A DNA stretch of 64,000 bases from Sphaerotilus uruguayifluvii (GCF_013294065.1 NZ_JABSNM010000001.1:77925-141924), one strand, 5' to 3'; positions 25,070 to 35,895 are shown, numbered from the stretch's first letter. Numbers and translations are program-made. Notes: generated by a model not told the origin, from the letters alone.

Positions 25070-27343
25070 TCAGGCCATACCCGGCTCGGGCTGAGGCTCG
25101 AGCTCGAGTGCGGCCACGCCGGCCAGCTCCTGCCGCAGCAGCGTGCAGAAGGGCTCCGGGCGGTGCAGCAGGTAGCCCTGCGCGAAGTCGATGCCCAGCT
25201 CGCCGAGCTGCTCGAGCACGCCCGGGGCCTCGACGAACTCGGCCACCGTCGTGACGCCGACCACCTGCGCGATGTCGCGGAAGCACCGCACCGTCGCCAG
25301 GTCCAGCGCGTCGCGGCCCAGGTCGCGGATGAACTGGCCGTCGATCTTCAGCACGTCCACCGGCAGCGACTTCAGGTAGCCGAAGGACGAGGCGCCAGCG
25401 CCGAAGTCGTCGAGCGCGATGCCGATGCCCAGATCGCGCATCGCCGCCATGAACCGTGCCGCATCGCGCAGGCTGGTGATCGCCGCCGTCTCGGTGACCT
25501 CGAAGCACAGCGCCCGCACGTCGAAGCCGGCCTCGCGCACCAGATCGGCGACGTAGCCGTGAAAGCCGCGATCGCTCAGCGACTGCCCCGACAGGTTGAT
25601 CGCGACGCGCTCGGGCCGCAGGCCCGCGGCGGCCGCCTCGCCGAGCCGGCGAAAGACCTGGCGCACCACCCAGCGGTCGATGCGCTCGGCCATGTGGAAG
25701 CGCTCGGCCGCCGGCAGGAACACGCCCGGCGGCACGCAGCGGCCGTTCTCGCCGTCGCGCAGGCGCAGCAGCACCTCGCAGTGCAGGCCGCGGTCGCCCC
25801 GCCGGCCGATCGGATGGATGCGCTGCGCGTAGAGCTCGAAGCGGTCCTCGTCGAGCGCCTGCTCGAGCCGGCGCGCCCAGTGCATCTGCCCCTGGCGGTG
25901 GCGCAGGGTCTCGTCGGCGTCGAACCACAGGTGCACGCGGTTGCGGCCGGACTCCTTGGCGGCGTAGCAGGCCGAATCGGCCGCCTGCATGACCGCATCG
26001 GCCCGCGGCCAGCGCCGGTCGACCGGCACCAGGCCGATGCTGGCGCTGACGCGAAAGCGCCGGCCGTCGTGCACGAAGCGGAACTCCTCCATGCGCTCGC
26101 AGACCAGCTGCGCGATGCGCTGCGCCTGCTCGATGCCACAGCGCTCGAGCAGCACGCCGAACTCGTCGCCGCCCAGCCGTGCCAGCGTGTCGCCGGGCCG
26201 CACGCACTCGCCGAGCAGCTGGCCGATCTGCTGCAGCAGCCGATCACCGGTCGGATGGCCGCAGGCATCGTTGATCAGCTTGAACTGGTCCAGGTCGATG
26301 TACAGCAGCGCATGACTGCCGCCCGCCTCGCGCGTGCGCAGCAGCACGCGCTGCAGGCGCAGGTCGAACTCGCCGCGGTTGAACAGGCCGGTGAGCAGGT
26401 CGTGGCTGGCGCGCCAGCTCATCTCGCGGCTCAGCCGGCGCTGCTCGGTCACGTCATGGAAGACCAGCACGACGCCATGCAGCCGACCGGTCGCGTCATG
26501 GATCGGCGCGGCCGAGTCCTCGATGCCGCACTCGTTGCCGTCCCGGGAGAACAGCCGCATCGGCAGACCGCCAAGCACCGCGCGGCGATCGACCAGACAG
26601 CGCCGCACCGGATGCTCGCCGATCAGGCCGCTGTCCTCGTCGATCGGCTGATAGACCGCCTCGACCGGCAGGCCGCGCGACTCGTGGTGGAACCAGCCGG
26701 TCATGCGCTCGGCCACCGGATTCATCCAGCTGACACGGCCCTCGGCATCGGTGGTGATGACCGCATCGGCGATCGAGCGCAGCGTGACCTGCAGCATCTC
26801 GCGGCTGTCGTGCAGCGCGTCGACGGTGTGATGCACCTGCGCGCGCAGCTCGATCGCCCGCGCGGCCAGCGCGGCGATCTGCTCCAGCCAGGACAGCGCC
26901 AGCGCGCCCAGCCGGCCGGGCGCGGGGTCGCAGACGCACAGCGCGCCGATGACCTGCCCGTCCGACAGCCGCAGCGGCACGCCGGCATAGGCCCGCATCG
27001 CCGCCAGCGCGCCGGGCACGCCCCCGGCCCCCGCGGGCTTCAGCCCGAGCGCATGCACGTCCTCGATCACCCTGGCCTGACCGGAGCGGGCCGTCATCGC
27101 GCACAGCGACAGGTCGGCCGCCATCTGACCCAGGCCGCTCAGCCCGTGCTCCGACTTGAACCAGATGCGGTCCTGCTCCGGATCGAGCAGCCCCAGCAAC
27201 GCGACCGGCCGGCCACAGACATCGGCGGCCAGACGGGTCAGCGCATCGAAGTACGGCTCCGGCACGGAGTCGAGAATCCGCAGCGAGCGCAACGACAGGG
27301 GATGATCGCTGTGCACAAGGGACAGGAAGGCGGGACGGGGCAT
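25070..27343 (-). CDS. GAF-PAS-GGDEF-EAL cyclic-di-GMP signalling protein
   Basis: 757 residues, cytoplasmic. Order: GAF (about 15-165), PAS/PAC (about 180-300, ITTDAEGRVSWMNPVAERMT), GGDEF (about 305-470) and EAL (about 480-745). The cyclase active site is intact (LARLGGDEFGVLLE). The EAL motif reads CEVLLRL, an EVL variant. Other phosphodiesterase residues are present: INLSGQSLSD, CFEVTETAAI, LDDFGAGASSF, VLKIDGQFI and TVAEFVE. It may therefore make and/or hydrolyse c-di-GMP under control of the GAF/PAS sensors; which activity dominates cannot be judged. It is convergent with aroG and divergent from the LRR-kinase gene. Confidence 0.93.
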   Translation of the reverse strand: MPRPAFLSLVHSDHPLSLRSLRILDSVPEPYFDALTRLAADVCGRPVALLGLLDPEQDRIWFKSEHGLSGLGQMAADLSLCAMTARSGQARVIEDVHALGLKPAGAGGVPGALAAMRAYAGVPLRLSDGQVIGALCVCDPAPGRLGALALSWLEQIAALAARAIELRAQVHHTVDALHDSREMLQVTLRSIADAVITTDAEGRVSWMNPVAERMTGWFHHESRGLPVEAVYQPIDEDSGLIGEHPVRRCLVDRRAVLGGLPMRLFSRDGNECGIEDSAAPIHDATGRLHGVVLVFHDVTEQRRLSREMSWRASHDLLTGLFNRGEFDLRLQRVLLRTREAGGSHALLYIDLDQFKLINDACGHPTGDRLLQQIGQLLGECVRPGDTLARLGGDEFGVLLERCGIEQAQRIAQLVCERMEEFRFVHDGRRFRVSASIGLVPVDRRWPRADAVMQAADSACYAAKESGRNRVHLWFDADETLRHRQGQMHWARRLEQALDEDRFELYAQRIHPIGRRGDRGLHCEVLLRLRDGENGRCVPPGVFLPAAERFHMAERIDRWVVRQVFRRLGEAAAAGLRPERVAINLSGQSLSDRGFHGYVADLVREAGFDVRALCFEVTETAAITSLRDAARFMAAMRDLGIGIALDDFGAGASSFGYLKSLPVDVLKIDGQFIRDLGRDALDLATVRCFRDIAQVVGVTTVAEFVEAPGVLEQLGELGIDFAQGYLLHRPEPFCTLLRQELAGVAALELEPQPEPGMA

Positions 27344-27453
27344 GGCACGGTTCCGGAGCTCAGGATGACAAGGGTGATCACGTCAGCCAGGTACAGCACT
27401 GATCCGCGGTCGCGAGTGTGTCTGGAAATGAAGAAATTCGCGTGCCAGCCTCA

Positions 27454-27470
27454 GTTTACGTAACGTGAAC
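27454..27470. promoter_or_regulatory. 17-bp palindrome between c-di-GMP and LRR-kinase genes
   Basis: GTTTACGTAACGTGAAC is an odd-centred dyad with arms GTTYACGT/ACGTRAAC. It sits in the 160-bp divergent gap, 33 bp upstream of the LRR-kinase start. It resembles the LiuR operator at 18358 but is one base shorter at the centre. The binding regulator is unknown. Confidence 0.45.
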
Positions 27471-27503
27471 AAATTGCATTTTTTGAAACTATTGAACTGA
27501 TTC

Positions 27504-28838
27504 ATGAGCATGATCAACCCGAACCTGAGCGCGCTGCGGCGCGGCGACCTGGCCGGTGCCCGCCGGCTCGACCTGCGCGGCTGCGGTCTCGAGCGGCTGC
27601 CCGAGGAGGTGTTCGCGCTGGCCGACACGCTCGAGGAACTCGACCTCGGCGACAACCGGCTCGGCACGCTGCCCGACGCGCTGCCGCGCCTGCACCGGCT
27701 GCGGGTGATCTTCGGCTCCGGCAACCCGTTCACCGTGCTGCCACCGGTGCTCGGTGCCTGTGGACAACTTTCGATGATCGGCTTCCGTGGCTGCCAGATC
27801 GACACCGTTCCCGACGCGGCGCTGCCCCCGGCGCTGCGCTGGCTGATCCTGACCGACAACCGCATCGGCACGCTGCCGGACACGCTGGCCGAGCGCCCCC
27901 GTCTGGAAAAGCTGATGCTGGCCGGCAACCGGCTCGAGACATTGCCCGACCTGTCGGCCAGCCCGCACCTGGCGCTGCTGCGGCTGGCGGCCAACCGCTT
28001 TTCCACAGCGCCCGGCTGGCTGGTCCAGCACCCTTCCCTGGCCTGGCTGGCGCTGGCCGGAAACCCATTTGTCCACAGGCTTGTCAACAGGTCGGCATCG
28101 ACGCCTGTCACCACGCTATCTGCCTGTCATGTCAGGGAAGATCGACTTCTCGGCGAAGGGGCGTCCGGACTTATCCACAAGGCCTTGCGATGCGATGATC
28201 CGGCGGCGCCGGAACGCCCGGTCGCGCTCAAGCGCTTCAAGGCCGCGATGACCAGCGACGGCCTGCCCGACTGCGAACAGGCCGCCTGCCTGGCCGCTGC
28301 CGGCCATGCGTCGATCGTCGCGGCCGAGGCTCGCGTCGCCGATGCGCAGGGACGCACCGAAGCGCTGGTGCTGCCGCTGCTCGGCCCGGAATTCGGCCCG
28401 CTCGCCGGCCCGCCCAGCCTCGCGTCCTGCAGCCGCGACGTCTATGCCGAGGGGCTGTCCCTGTCTGTGGACAAGCTGTGGACAATTCTGGCGTCGATGG
28501 CCTCGGCCATGGCCCATCTGCACCGCATCGGCCTGATGCACGGCGATCTCTACGCCCACAACATCCTGTGGAACGGCCAGGACCGCGCACTGCTGAGCGA
28601 CTTCGGCGCCGCCAGCTTCCTGCCCGAGGAGGCCGGACTGCGTGCCGGTCTGGAGCGGCTGGAGGTGCGCGCCTTCGGGCTGCTGGTCGAGGAGCTGCTG
28701 CAGCGCGCGGACGATCCGTCCGACGTCCGCTGCGCGCGGCTGGCCGCGCTGCGCGAGGACTGCCTGCAGCCGGAGGTCGCGCGGCGGCCGGACTTCGAGC
28801 GCATCAGCGCGCAGCTCGGGCCTGCCAGCGCGCGATGA
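27504..28838 (+). CDS. leucine-rich-repeat protein fused to a protein kinase domain
   Basis: 444 residues. Residues 15-205 are LRRs with the bacterial spacing LEELDLGDNRLGTLPDALPR repeated about eight times. Residues 210-440 form a compact kinase: glycine loop LLGEGASG, VALKRFK (ATP-binding Lys), HGDLYAHNIL (catalytic Asp and Asn) and LLSDFGAAS (DFG). Kinase residues look complete, so activity is likely. This LRR-kinase architecture occurs in scattered proteobacteria, but its substrate is unknown. The coding region contains several DnaA-box-like 9-mers. Its 3' end overlaps the convergent DTW gene by 35 bp. Confidence 0.88.
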   Translation: MSMINPNLSALRRGDLAGARRLDLRGCGLERLPEEVFALADTLEELDLGDNRLGTLPDALPRLHRLRVIFGSGNPFTVLPPVLGACGQLSMIGFRGCQIDTVPDAALPPALRWLILTDNRIGTLPDTLAERPRLEKLMLAGNRLETLPDLSASPHLALLRLAANRFSTAPGWLVQHPSLAWLALAGNPFVHRLVNRSASTPVTTLSACHVREDRLLGEGASGLIHKALRCDDPAAPERPVALKRFKAAMTSDGLPDCEQAACLAAAGHASIVAAEARVADAQGRTEALVLPLLGPEFGPLAGPPSLASCSRDVYAEGLSLSVDKLWTILASMASAMAHLHRIGLMHGDLYAHNILWNGQDRALLSDFGAASFLPEEAGLRAGLERLEVRAFGLLVEELLQRADDPSDVRCARLAALREDCLQPEVARRPDFERISAQLGPASAR

Positions 28839-29439
28839 AGCGCTCGAAGCCGTCCAGCATCGGCTGGTAGCGCTCCGTGTCCTGCTCCAGTCGTGCCAGC
28901 GCGGCACAGACCGCCTCCAGCGTCGAGAGCTGGTCGGCCCGGCGGGCCCGGCGCATCGCGCGGTAGCGCGCCGGCGGCCGGTCCTGCAGGGCCAGCCGCG
29001 GCAGCGCCATCAGCAGCGGGTTGAGGTGCAGCATCTTCAGGCTCTTGCGCCAGGTCGCGTCGAGCACCACCAGGCGGGTCACCGCCGGCGACACCCCCGG
29101 ATCCGGGTCGTCGAGTAACTCGGATTTCGTGTTTTCCACAGATCTTGCCCCGTCTTCATCGGTGTGCAAGTCCCGCGGCGTCTGTGGATAAAGCAGCCGC
29201 GCGCCCGGCCCGGTCCAGCCCGACAGCGCCTGCGCATCGAAGGTCTCGCCGATCTCGAGCCGCACCCGCGCCAGGCCGAGCGCCAGCAGCGCCGCGCTGT
29301 TCTTCGCCTCACGCGCCTCGAGCGGATGCTGCAGGATCAGCACCTCGATCCGGTTGTCCACAGGCGCCACCAGATCGCACAGGCAGGCTGACGTCGGGCG
29401 GGCGCAGCGCGGGCAGTGCGGGCGACGGTGTGCCGCCAT
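28804..29439 (-). CDS. tapT: DTW-domain tRNA-uridine aminocarboxypropyltransferase
   Basis: About 211 residues from ATG 29439 (ATG 29469 is an alternative). A zinc-binding N-terminus reads [18 protein letters not shown]; the family motif [15 protein letters not shown] gives the DxTW signature, followed by RYRAMRRA and [11 protein letters not shown]. TapT/TuaA-type enzymes add the acp group from SAM to uridine 47 or 20 of tRNA. The 3' end overlaps the convergent LRR-kinase. It is divergent from the LLM oxidoreductase gene. Confidence 0.87.
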   Translation of the reverse strand: MAAHRRPHCPRCARPTSACLCDLVAPVDNRIEVLILQHPLEAREAKNSAALLALGLARVRLEIGETFDAQALSGWTGPGARLLYPQTPRDLHTDEDGARSVENTKSELLDDPDPGVSPAVTRLVVLDATWRKSLKMLHLNPLLMALPRLALQDRPPARYRAMRRARRADQLSTLEAVCAALARLEQDTERYQPMLDGFERFIARWQARAAR

Positions 29440-29524
29440 GAGTAACTCTGTTTCAGAAAAATTGGTCATGGGGACATGTCGCGGCCACACGGACGCCGGA
29501 GGCGATCCGGCGCAAGATGGCGCG

Positions 29525-30538
29525 ATGATCCCAGCCTCCGACCCGATTCCGCTGTCCGTGCTCGATCTGGTGCCGATCGCCGAGGGCGGCGACGCCGCCA
29601 CCGCGCTGACGCACGCGCTCGAGCTCGCCCGCCATGCCGAGCGCTGCGGCTACCGCCGCTACTGGCTCGCCGAGCACCACAACATGGACGGCCTGGCCTG
29701 CTCGGCCACCGCCGTGCTGATCGCGCACATCGCTGCGCACACCCGCACGATCCGGGTCGGCGCCGGCGGCATCATGCTGCCCAACCATGCGCCGCTGGTG
29801 GTGGCCGAGCAGTTCGGCACGCTGGCGACGCTGCATCCGGGCCGCATCGAGCTCGGCCTGGGCCGCGCGCCCGGCACCGACCGCGCGACGATGCGGGCGC
29901 TGCGGCGCTCGCTCGACAGCCGCGGCGAGGAGGCCTTCCCGCAGGATGTCGCCGAGCTGCTCGGCTATCTGGAGGAGGCCCGGCCCGGCGCGCAGGTGCG
30001 CGCGCTGCCGGGCCAGGGCACGCGGGTGCCGGTCTGGCTGCTGGGCTCGAGCCTGTACGGCGCGCAGCTGGCGGCCTGGCTCGGCAGGCCCTATGCCTTC
30101 GCGGCGCATTTCGCGCCCGACCTGCTCGAGCAGGCGGCCGAGCTCTACCGCAGCACCTTCCGCCCCTCGCCGGCCTGCCCGCGCCCGCTTCTGATGGTCG
30201 GCACGCAGGTGATCGTCGCCGACAGCGACGCGGCGGCGCAGCGCCTGTTCACCTCGACGCAGCAGCGCTTTCTCGGCATGGTGCGCAACCAGCGCGGCCC
30301 GCTGCCGCCGCCGGTGGACGACTTCGACGCGCTGTGCAGCCCGCAGGAGCGCCACCAGGTCGACCGGATGCTGGCCGAGGCCATCGTCGGCTCGCCGCGC
30401 ACGGTGCGCGCCGGCCTGCGCGCGCTGGTCGAGCGCACGCGGGCCGACGAGCTGATCCTGACCGGCGCGACCTTCGATCCGGCCGCGCGGCTGCGCTCGC
30501 TGGAGCTGGCCGCGGGCTGTGCAGAACCGGAGGCATGA
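29525..30538 (+). CDS. LLM-class flavin-dependent oxidoreductase (YhbW-like)
   Basis: 337 residues. The luciferase-like TIM barrel is indicated by [40 protein letters not shown] and [15 protein letters not shown], the trademark of the YhbW/'alkane monooxygenase-like' LLM subgroup. Such enzymes use reduced FMN with O2 or F420-like chemistry; the substrate here is unknown. ATG 29525 starts right before the conserved [14 protein letters not shown]. The gene is single and convergent with the Crp/Fnr gene; DnaA-box-like repeats lie just after its stop. Confidence 0.88.
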   Translation: MIPASDPIPLSVLDLVPIAEGGDAATALTHALELARHAERCGYRRYWLAEHHNMDGLACSATAVLIAHIAAHTRTIRVGAGGIMLPNHAPLVVAEQFGTLATLHPGRIELGLGRAPGTDRATMRALRRSLDSRGEEAFPQDVAELLGYLEEARPGAQVRALPGQGTRVPVWLLGSSLYGAQLAAWLGRPYAFAAHFAPDLLEQAAELYRSTFRPSPACPRPLLMVGTQVIVADSDAAAQRLFTSTQQRFLGMVRNQRGPLPPPVDDFDALCSPQERHQVDRMLAEAIVGSPRTVRAGLRALVERTRADELILTGATFDPAARLRSLELAAGCAEPEA

Positions 30539-30627
30539 CCCTATTCATACACAGTTTGTCCACAGATTTATCCACAGACCTGCCCACAGTCCTGACGATC
30601 CGTCGCGCCGCCCGCGGCCATGCCGGC

Positions 30628-31407
30628 TCACGGCCCGACGGACATCCCGTCGGCCTTGAGTCCCTCCGGATCGAGCAGCTCGATGACACGCCGGCGGCGG
30701 CGCACCAGGCCGTCGGCCTCGAGCGCGGCCAGCACCTCGTTGACCGTCTGGCGTGACAGCGAGAGCATGCGCGCGAGCTGGTCCTGCGACAGCGCGAGCT
30801 CGCGGCGCAGCGTCGGCCGGTCGACCTGGTGATCCGAGGCCATCATCACCAGCCGGCGCGCCACCCGGGCGCGCGGCGCGAGCATCTGCATCTGCTCGAA
30901 GGACACGAAGACGCTGCGCATCTTGCCCGCCAGCAGGCGTCCCAGATGCAGCCAGCCCGCGGGCTCGCGCTCGAGCACCGCCAGCATCACCGCCTGGGGC
31001 AGATGCAGCAGGACCGCGTCGGTCTCGGCATGCACATCGTGCGTGCGCGGCTGCCCGTCGAACAGACCGAGCTCGCCGAACCAGTGCGGCGGCTGCACCA
31101 GAGCCAGCAGCGCCTCGGCGCCCGGTGCGACGAGACCGCTGACGCGCAGGATGCCGTCGGACAGGCCGTAGAACCCGTCCGGCGCATCGCCTCGCGCACA
31201 CAGCCGCTCGCCGGCGTGCAGGTAGCGCGGCTGCACCCGCCGCGACAGCTCCAGCTGCAGCGGGCGCGGCAGCGTCTGGAACCAGCTCTCGGGCGCGATC
31301 ATCGCGCGCGCGACATGCGGATCGCCACTGTCGCGCCAAGGCGCGCCAAGCCGCTCGCGCTGCGCCGTGACGCCTGCATGGCCCCCCTCCATGCAGGTCA
31401 TCATCAT
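30628..31407 (-). CDS. Crp/Fnr-family transcriptional regulator
   Basis: Up to 259 residues. The cyclic-nucleotide-binding-like beta barrel spans about residues 45-160 ([36 protein letters not shown]). The C-terminal winged helix reads [20 protein letters not shown] followed by [16 protein letters not shown]. No cysteine cluster for an Fe-S centre is seen, so it is not a typical Fnr oxygen sensor; the ligand is unknown. ATG 31407 overlaps the trpS stop (ATGA); ATG 31302, before the conserved IAPESWFQ, is an alternative. Coupling to trpS is unusual and may be incidental. Confidence 0.85.
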   Translation of the reverse strand: MMMTCMEGGHAGVTAQRERLGAPWRDSGDPHVARAMIAPESWFQTLPRPLQLELSRRVQPRYLHAGERLCARGDAPDGFYGLSDGILRVSGLVAPGAEALLALVQPPHWFGELGLFDGQPRTHDVHAETDAVLLHLPQAVMLAVLEREPAGWLHLGRLLAGKMRSVFVSFEQMQMLAPRARVARRLVMMASDHQVDRPTLRRELALSQDQLARMLSLSRQTVNEVLAALEADGLVRRRRRVIELLDPEGLKADGMSVGP

Positions 31408-32723
31408 TCGGCCGCCGCGGCGACCAGCGCGTCCAGCGCCTGCGCGATCTCGTCGGCGCCGACGCCCTCGCCCGGCACGACCGGCGCGCCGGCCAGCGCC
31501 GCCGACCCTTCCGTCTTCAGCCGCTTGACCCACTCGCCGGCCTCGCGGCCGCCCGCGAAGGCGCTGCTCTGCAGCAGCACGCGGCCGTCCGCGGCGGCGA
31601 GCTTGAAGTAGAACCGGCCGTCGGCCTCGCGGTACTGCTTGAAGACCGGCAGCGCCGCCTTCTCGGCCTTGGCCTTCGGGGCGGCGGCGACCGGCGCGGC
31701 GACCATGCGGCGCAGACCGACCGCATCGCGCAGCGCGGCCAGCAGCGGCGCGGCCGTCGCGCGCGCCTTGGCGGCACCGGCCATCAGCAGCGCCTCCAGC
31801 TCGGCCGGCTGCGCGATCAGCGCCTCGTAGCGCGCGCGCATCGGCGCGATCTCGGCGTCGATCAGCTCGAACAGGCGCTGCTTGGCCTCGCCCCAGCCCA
31901 GGCCCGCCACCAGCTCGGCGCGGAAGGCCGTGGCCTGCTCCGGCGTCGCGAAGGCCTCGAACAGCGTCACCAGCGCGCTGCTGTCCGGATCCTTGGGCTC
32001 GCCCGGCAGCTTCGAGTCGGTGACGATGCGCGCGATCGCCTCCTTCAGCGCCTTCGGGCCGCCGGCGAACAGCGGCACCGTGTTGTCGTAGCTCTTGCTC
32101 ATCTTGCGGCCGTCGAGGCCGGGCAGCACCGCCACCTGCTCCTCGATCACCGCCTCGGGCAGCACGAAGAACTCGCGGCCGCTCGCCGCGCCGAACAGGT
32201 GGTTGAAGCGCTGCGCGACATCGCGCGCCATCTCGATGTGCTGGATCTGGTCGCGCCCGACCGGCACCTGGTGGGCGTTGAACATCAGGATGTCGGCCGC
32301 CATCAGGATCGGGTAGCAGTAGAGCCCCATCGTCACGCCGGCGTCGGTGTCCTCGCCGGCGGCCATATTGGCGTCCGCCGCGGCCTTGTAGGCGTGGGCG
32401 CGGTTCATCTGGCCCTTGGCGGTGACGCAGGTCAGCAGCCAGGTCAGCTCCGGGATCTCGGGAATGTCGCTCTGGCGGTAGAAGGTGACGCGCTCGGGGT
32501 CGAGCCCGGCGGCCAGCCAGGTCGCGGCCAGCTCCATGCGCGAGCGCTCGATGCGCGCCGGGTCGTCGCACTTGATCAGCGCGTGGTAGTCGGCGAGGAA
32601 GAAGAAGCTCTCGACGCCGTCGCGACGGCTCGCGGCGATGGCCGGGCGGATCGCGCCGACATAGTTGCCGAGGTGGGGGGTGCCGGTGGTGGTGATGCCG
32701 GTCAGGACGCGGGTGGTGGACAT
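31404..32723 (-). CDS. trpS: tryptophanyl-tRNA synthetase with C-terminal DUF1508-like extension
   Basis: 439 residues, about 100 longer than E. coli TrpS. The class I motifs are [12 protein letters not shown] (HIGH equivalent) and [10 protein letters not shown]. After about residue 360 the chain adds [20 protein letters not shown] and [20 protein letters not shown], which match the DUF1508/YegP-type fold. This fusion is known in Burkholderiales; its purpose is unclear. ATG 32723 fits the usual N-terminus STTRVLTGI. The Crp/Fnr gene starts inside its stop codon. Confidence 0.94.
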   Translation of the reverse strand: MSTTRVLTGITTTGTPHLGNYVGAIRPAIAASRRDGVESFFFLADYHALIKCDDPARIERSRMELAATWLAAGLDPERVTFYRQSDIPEIPELTWLLTCVTAKGQMNRAHAYKAAADANMAAGEDTDAGVTMGLYCYPILMAADILMFNAHQVPVGRDQIQHIEMARDVAQRFNHLFGAASGREFFVLPEAVIEEQVAVLPGLDGRKMSKSYDNTVPLFAGGPKALKEAIARIVTDSKLPGEPKDPDSSALVTLFEAFATPEQATAFRAELVAGLGWGEAKQRLFELIDAEIAPMRARYEALIAQPAELEALLMAGAAKARATAAPLLAALRDAVGLRRMVAAPVAAAPKAKAEKAALPVFKQYREADGRFYFKLAAADGRVLLQSSAFAGGREAGEWVKRLKTEGSAALAGAPVVPGEGVGADEIAQALDALVAAAAE

Positions 32724-32955
32724 GGGTCGGAGGTGGATCGAGGAATCGTCGGTCAGGCGATTGTCGACGGTCGCGCCCCGATCCGCAGGCCCCCGCAAGA
32801 CATTGACGACGACGTCGTCATGACGCGCCGCAGGCGCTCCGGGGCGCGCCCCCCCTCGATAAAATCCGCACTTCGGACAGAACCAGACAGAACACCGACA
32901 CGCTCCGGAGCCTGGCGCCCGCGCGCCCGCCGCCCCAGGAGACCAGGAGACATGC

Positions 32956-35895
32956 ATGAGCCCGGCGAACAGCGAAGATGTCGCGACTCCCCCTGAACCG
33001 CTCGGGCCGCCCGGGCAGGTTCCCCCGATCCGGCGCCAGTTCATCGTCGCCGTCGGCGCCTCCGCCGGCGGACTCGAGGCGCTGTCGGTGCTGATCTCGC
33101 ACCTGCCGACGGACCTGAACGTGCCGTTCGTGGTGCTGCAGCACCTCTCGCCGACCTACCGCAGCATGCTGGCGCAGCTGCTCGGGCGCGAGACCTCGAT
33201 GCCGGTGCTCGAGATCGAGGAGGGCATGGTGCCGATGCCCAACAGCATCTACACCACGCCACCGAACCGCAACCTCGACTTCCGCGACGACCGCTTCCAC
33301 CTGGTCCAGCCGGCGCTGGAGGTGCTGCCCAAGCCCTCGGTCAATGCCTTCATGTACACGCTGGCCGAGGCACGCGGCGAGGACGTGATCGGCGTCATCC
33401 TGTCGGGCACCGGCTCGGACGGCGCCTCGGGGCTGCGGGCGGTCAAGGCCAGCGGCGGCCTGACCTTCGCGCAGGATCCGGCCACCGCCAAGTACACCGG
33501 CATGCCGCAGGCCGCCATCGACACCGAGTGCGTCGACTGGATCCTGCCGCCGGCCGAGATCGCCGCCGAGATCGCCCGGCTGGTGCGCACCCACGGCCAG
33601 ATCCAGCCGCCCGGCCAGGGCGACGCCAGCCCGGCCACGCTCAAGACCCTGCTGTCGAAGGTGCAGCGCTACACCAAGGTCGACTTCTCGGGCTACAAGG
33701 AATCGACCGTGTGGCGGCGCATCCTGCGCCGGATGGCCGCCAACCATGTGACCACGCTCGACGAGTACATCGCCTTCACGCGCCGCAATCCCGACGAGCT
33801 CGGCCAGCTCTGCAAGGACATCCTGATCTCGGTGACCTCCTTCTTCCGCGACGCCGAGGCCTTCGTCGCGCTGCGCCAGGCGCTGGCCGAGCGGCTGACG
33901 CTCAAGCGCCCGGGCGACGAGATCCGCATCTGGGTGCCCGGCTGCGCGACCGGCGAGGAGGTCTACACGATCGCCATCCTGCTGTTCGAGCTGCTCGGCA
34001 GCAGCCGCCACGACTACAAGCTGCAGATCTTCGCCACCGACATCGACATGGCCGCGATGGGCATCGCGCGGCGCGGCCACTACTCCGAGGCCAGCCTGGC
34101 CGGCGTCGATCCGGCGCTGGTGGCGCGCTACTTCAAGCCGCACGGCGACACCTACGAGATCAGCAAGGAGCTGCGCGAGACGGTGGTGTTCGCGCGCCAG
34201 AACGTGGTGCAGGACCCGCCCTTCCTGCGCCTGGACCTGGTGTCGTGCCGCAACCTGCTGATCTACTTCCAGAACTCGCTGCAGGAGCGGGTGCTCGACA
34301 TCTTCCACTACGCGCTGGCGCCGGCCGGACTGCTGTTCCTGGGCAAGTCCGAGACGGTCTACCAGCGCGAGAACCTGTTCGACACGGTGCAGCGCGACCA
34401 GCGCCTGTTCAGCCGGCGCGACACGCCGGTGAGCAAGTCGACCGTCGTGTCGCTGATGATGGACGCGGTGCCGGCGCACCGTCATCCGCTGCCTCAGCGT
34501 GCGCGCTCGCCGGAGGAGCGCTTCCTGTCGGCGGCGGCGGCGGTCTTCGTGCCGCCCAGCGTGATGGTCAACGCGCAGATGGACCTGCGCCATGTCTTCG
34601 GGGATGTCGGCGACTTCCTGCGGCTGCCCTCCGGGCGGGTCGACCTGAACCTGCTGACCCTGGTGCGCAAGGAGTGGCGCACCGAGCTGCAGACGCTGGT
34701 GCACCAGGCGCGGCACAAGCAGGCGGCGGTGTTCGGGCGAACGCACGAGTCCGGCGACGGCAGCCAGCGCGTCCGCATCGCCGTGCATCCGGTCGGCGGA
34801 CCCGATGCCGAGCCGATGCTGATGATCGCGTTCGAGCCGGTGCGCTGGGGCGAGGACGCGCCGGACAGCACCCGCGAGGACGCGCCGCAGGCCGGCATGC
34901 TCACCCGCGACCTCGAGGACGAGCTGATCGCCACGCGCGAGCACCTGCAGACCGTCATCGAGGAGCTGGAGACCTCCAACGAGGAGACGCAGGCGCTCAA
35001 CGAGGAGATGCAGGCCTCCAACGAGGAGCTCCAGGCCGCCAACGAGGAGCTGCAGGCGGCCAACGAGGAGCTGCAGTCGACCAACGAGGAGCTGACCACC
35101 GTCAACGAGGAGCTGCAGATCAAGTCGGCCGAGCTGGCCGAGGCCAACGGCGACCTGGAGAGCATCCAGAGCAGCGTCGACTACGCCATCGTCGTCGTCG
35201 GCGAGCAGCACCGGCTGCTGCGCTACAACGAGATGGCCGCGCGGCTGTTCGGCCTGGTGCCCTCGCGCATCGGCGACAGCCTGCGCGACGTGCTGCACGG
35301 CCACCGGCTCGGGGCGGTGCTGGAGAGCGTCGACGAGGTCATCCGCAGCCGCCGCCCGCTGGAGCGCCAGCTCACCGAGGGCCAGCGCCACTATCTGCTG
35401 CGCGCCTCGCCGCGGCTGACGGCGCAGGGCGACCTGCGCGGCTGCGTGCTCAGCGTGCTCGACGAGACGCCGCTGTTCGAGATCCAGCGCGAGCTGCGCG
35501 ACAAGGAGAAGCGGCTCATGGCGATCATGACCTTCTCGACGACGCTGATCTCGGTGAAGGACACCTCGGGCCGCTACGAGTTCGTCAACCCGCGCTTCGC
35601 GCAGTTCCTGAAGGAGCTCACCGGGCTGGACGGCCGCGACATTCTCGGCAAGACCGACCAGCAGGTCTTCCCGCCCGACATCGCGCGCATCTTCCGCGAG
35701 CGCGACCTGGAGGTGCTGCGCCTGGGCGAGGGCTCCGAGCGCACCGAGGACCTGCCGGCGGGCGACCGGACGGTGCGCTTCATCGCGCTGCGCTTCCCGA
35801 TGCGGTCCGACGACGGCGTGGTCGTGGCGGTCTGCACCAAGCTGGTGGACCTGACGCGGCTGCAGGACATCGATGGACAGCCCGGCCGGCTCTGA
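32956..35895 (+). CDS. CheB-CheR-coiled-coil-PAS signalling protein without kinase domain
   Basis: 979 residues. The CheB methylesterase domain (about 28-215) keeps its catalytic residues in [11 protein letters not shown] (Ser), VLQHLSPTY (His) and [11 protein letters not shown] (Asp) but has no receiver domain. CheR (about 225-490) has the SAM-binding [18 protein letters not shown]. Residues about 655-738 are a heptad coiled coil built from NEELQ-type repeats. Two PAS domains follow (about 740-850 and 855-970). It ends without a kinase; the next gene starts 23 bp before its stop and supplies one. These proteins resemble PdhS/CheBR hybrid sensors, here split in two. Confidence 0.92.
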   Translation: MSPANSEDVATPPEPLGPPGQVPPIRRQFIVAVGASAGGLEALSVLISHLPTDLNVPFVVLQHLSPTYRSMLAQLLGRETSMPVLEIEEGMVPMPNSIYTTPPNRNLDFRDDRFHLVQPALEVLPKPSVNAFMYTLAEARGEDVIGVILSGTGSDGASGLRAVKASGGLTFAQDPATAKYTGMPQAAIDTECVDWILPPAEIAAEIARLVRTHGQIQPPGQGDASPATLKTLLSKVQRYTKVDFSGYKESTVWRRILRRMAANHVTTLDEYIAFTRRNPDELGQLCKDILISVTSFFRDAEAFVALRQALAERLTLKRPGDEIRIWVPGCATGEEVYTIAILLFELLGSSRHDYKLQIFATDIDMAAMGIARRGHYSEASLAGVDPALVARYFKPHGDTYEISKELRETVVFARQNVVQDPPFLRLDLVSCRNLLIYFQNSLQERVLDIFHYALAPAGLLFLGKSETVYQRENLFDTVQRDQRLFSRRDTPVSKSTVVSLMMDAVPAHRHPLPQRARSPEERFLSAAAAVFVPPSVMVNAQMDLRHVFGDVGDFLRLPSGRVDLNLLTLVRKEWRTELQTLVHQARHKQAAVFGRTHESGDGSQRVRIAVHPVGGPDAEPMLMIAFEPVRWGEDAPDSTREDAPQAGMLTRDLEDELIATREHLQTVIEELETSNEETQALNEEMQASNEELQAANEELQAANEELQSTNEELTTVNEELQIKSAELAEANGDLESIQSSVDYAIVVVGEQHRLLRYNEMAARLFGLVPSRIGDSLRDVLHGHRLGAVLESVDEVIRSRRPLERQLTEGQRHYLLRASPRLTAQGDLRGCVLSVLDETPLFEIQRELRDKEKRLMAIMTFSTTLISVKDTSGRYEFVNPRFAQFLKELTGLDGRDILGKTDQQVFPPDIARIFRERDLEVLRLGEGSERTEDLPAGDRTVRFIALRFPMRSDDGVVVAVCTKLVDLTRLQDIDGQPGRL

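Larger units (their letters stand above)
27759..30576. repeat. dispersed cluster of DnaA-box-like 9-mers
   Basis: Perfect TTATCCACA (either strand) occurs at 28171-28179, 29183-29191 and 30568-30576. TTGTCCACA (either strand) occurs at 27759, 28069, 28466, 28477, 29354 and 30556. TTTTCCACA occurs at 27999 and 29132. Most lie inside coding sequence of three unrelated genes; two lie in tandem in the gap 30539-30627. In DNA this GC-rich they should be rare, so a DnaA-binding or titration locus is possible (inference). Confidence 0.5.
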
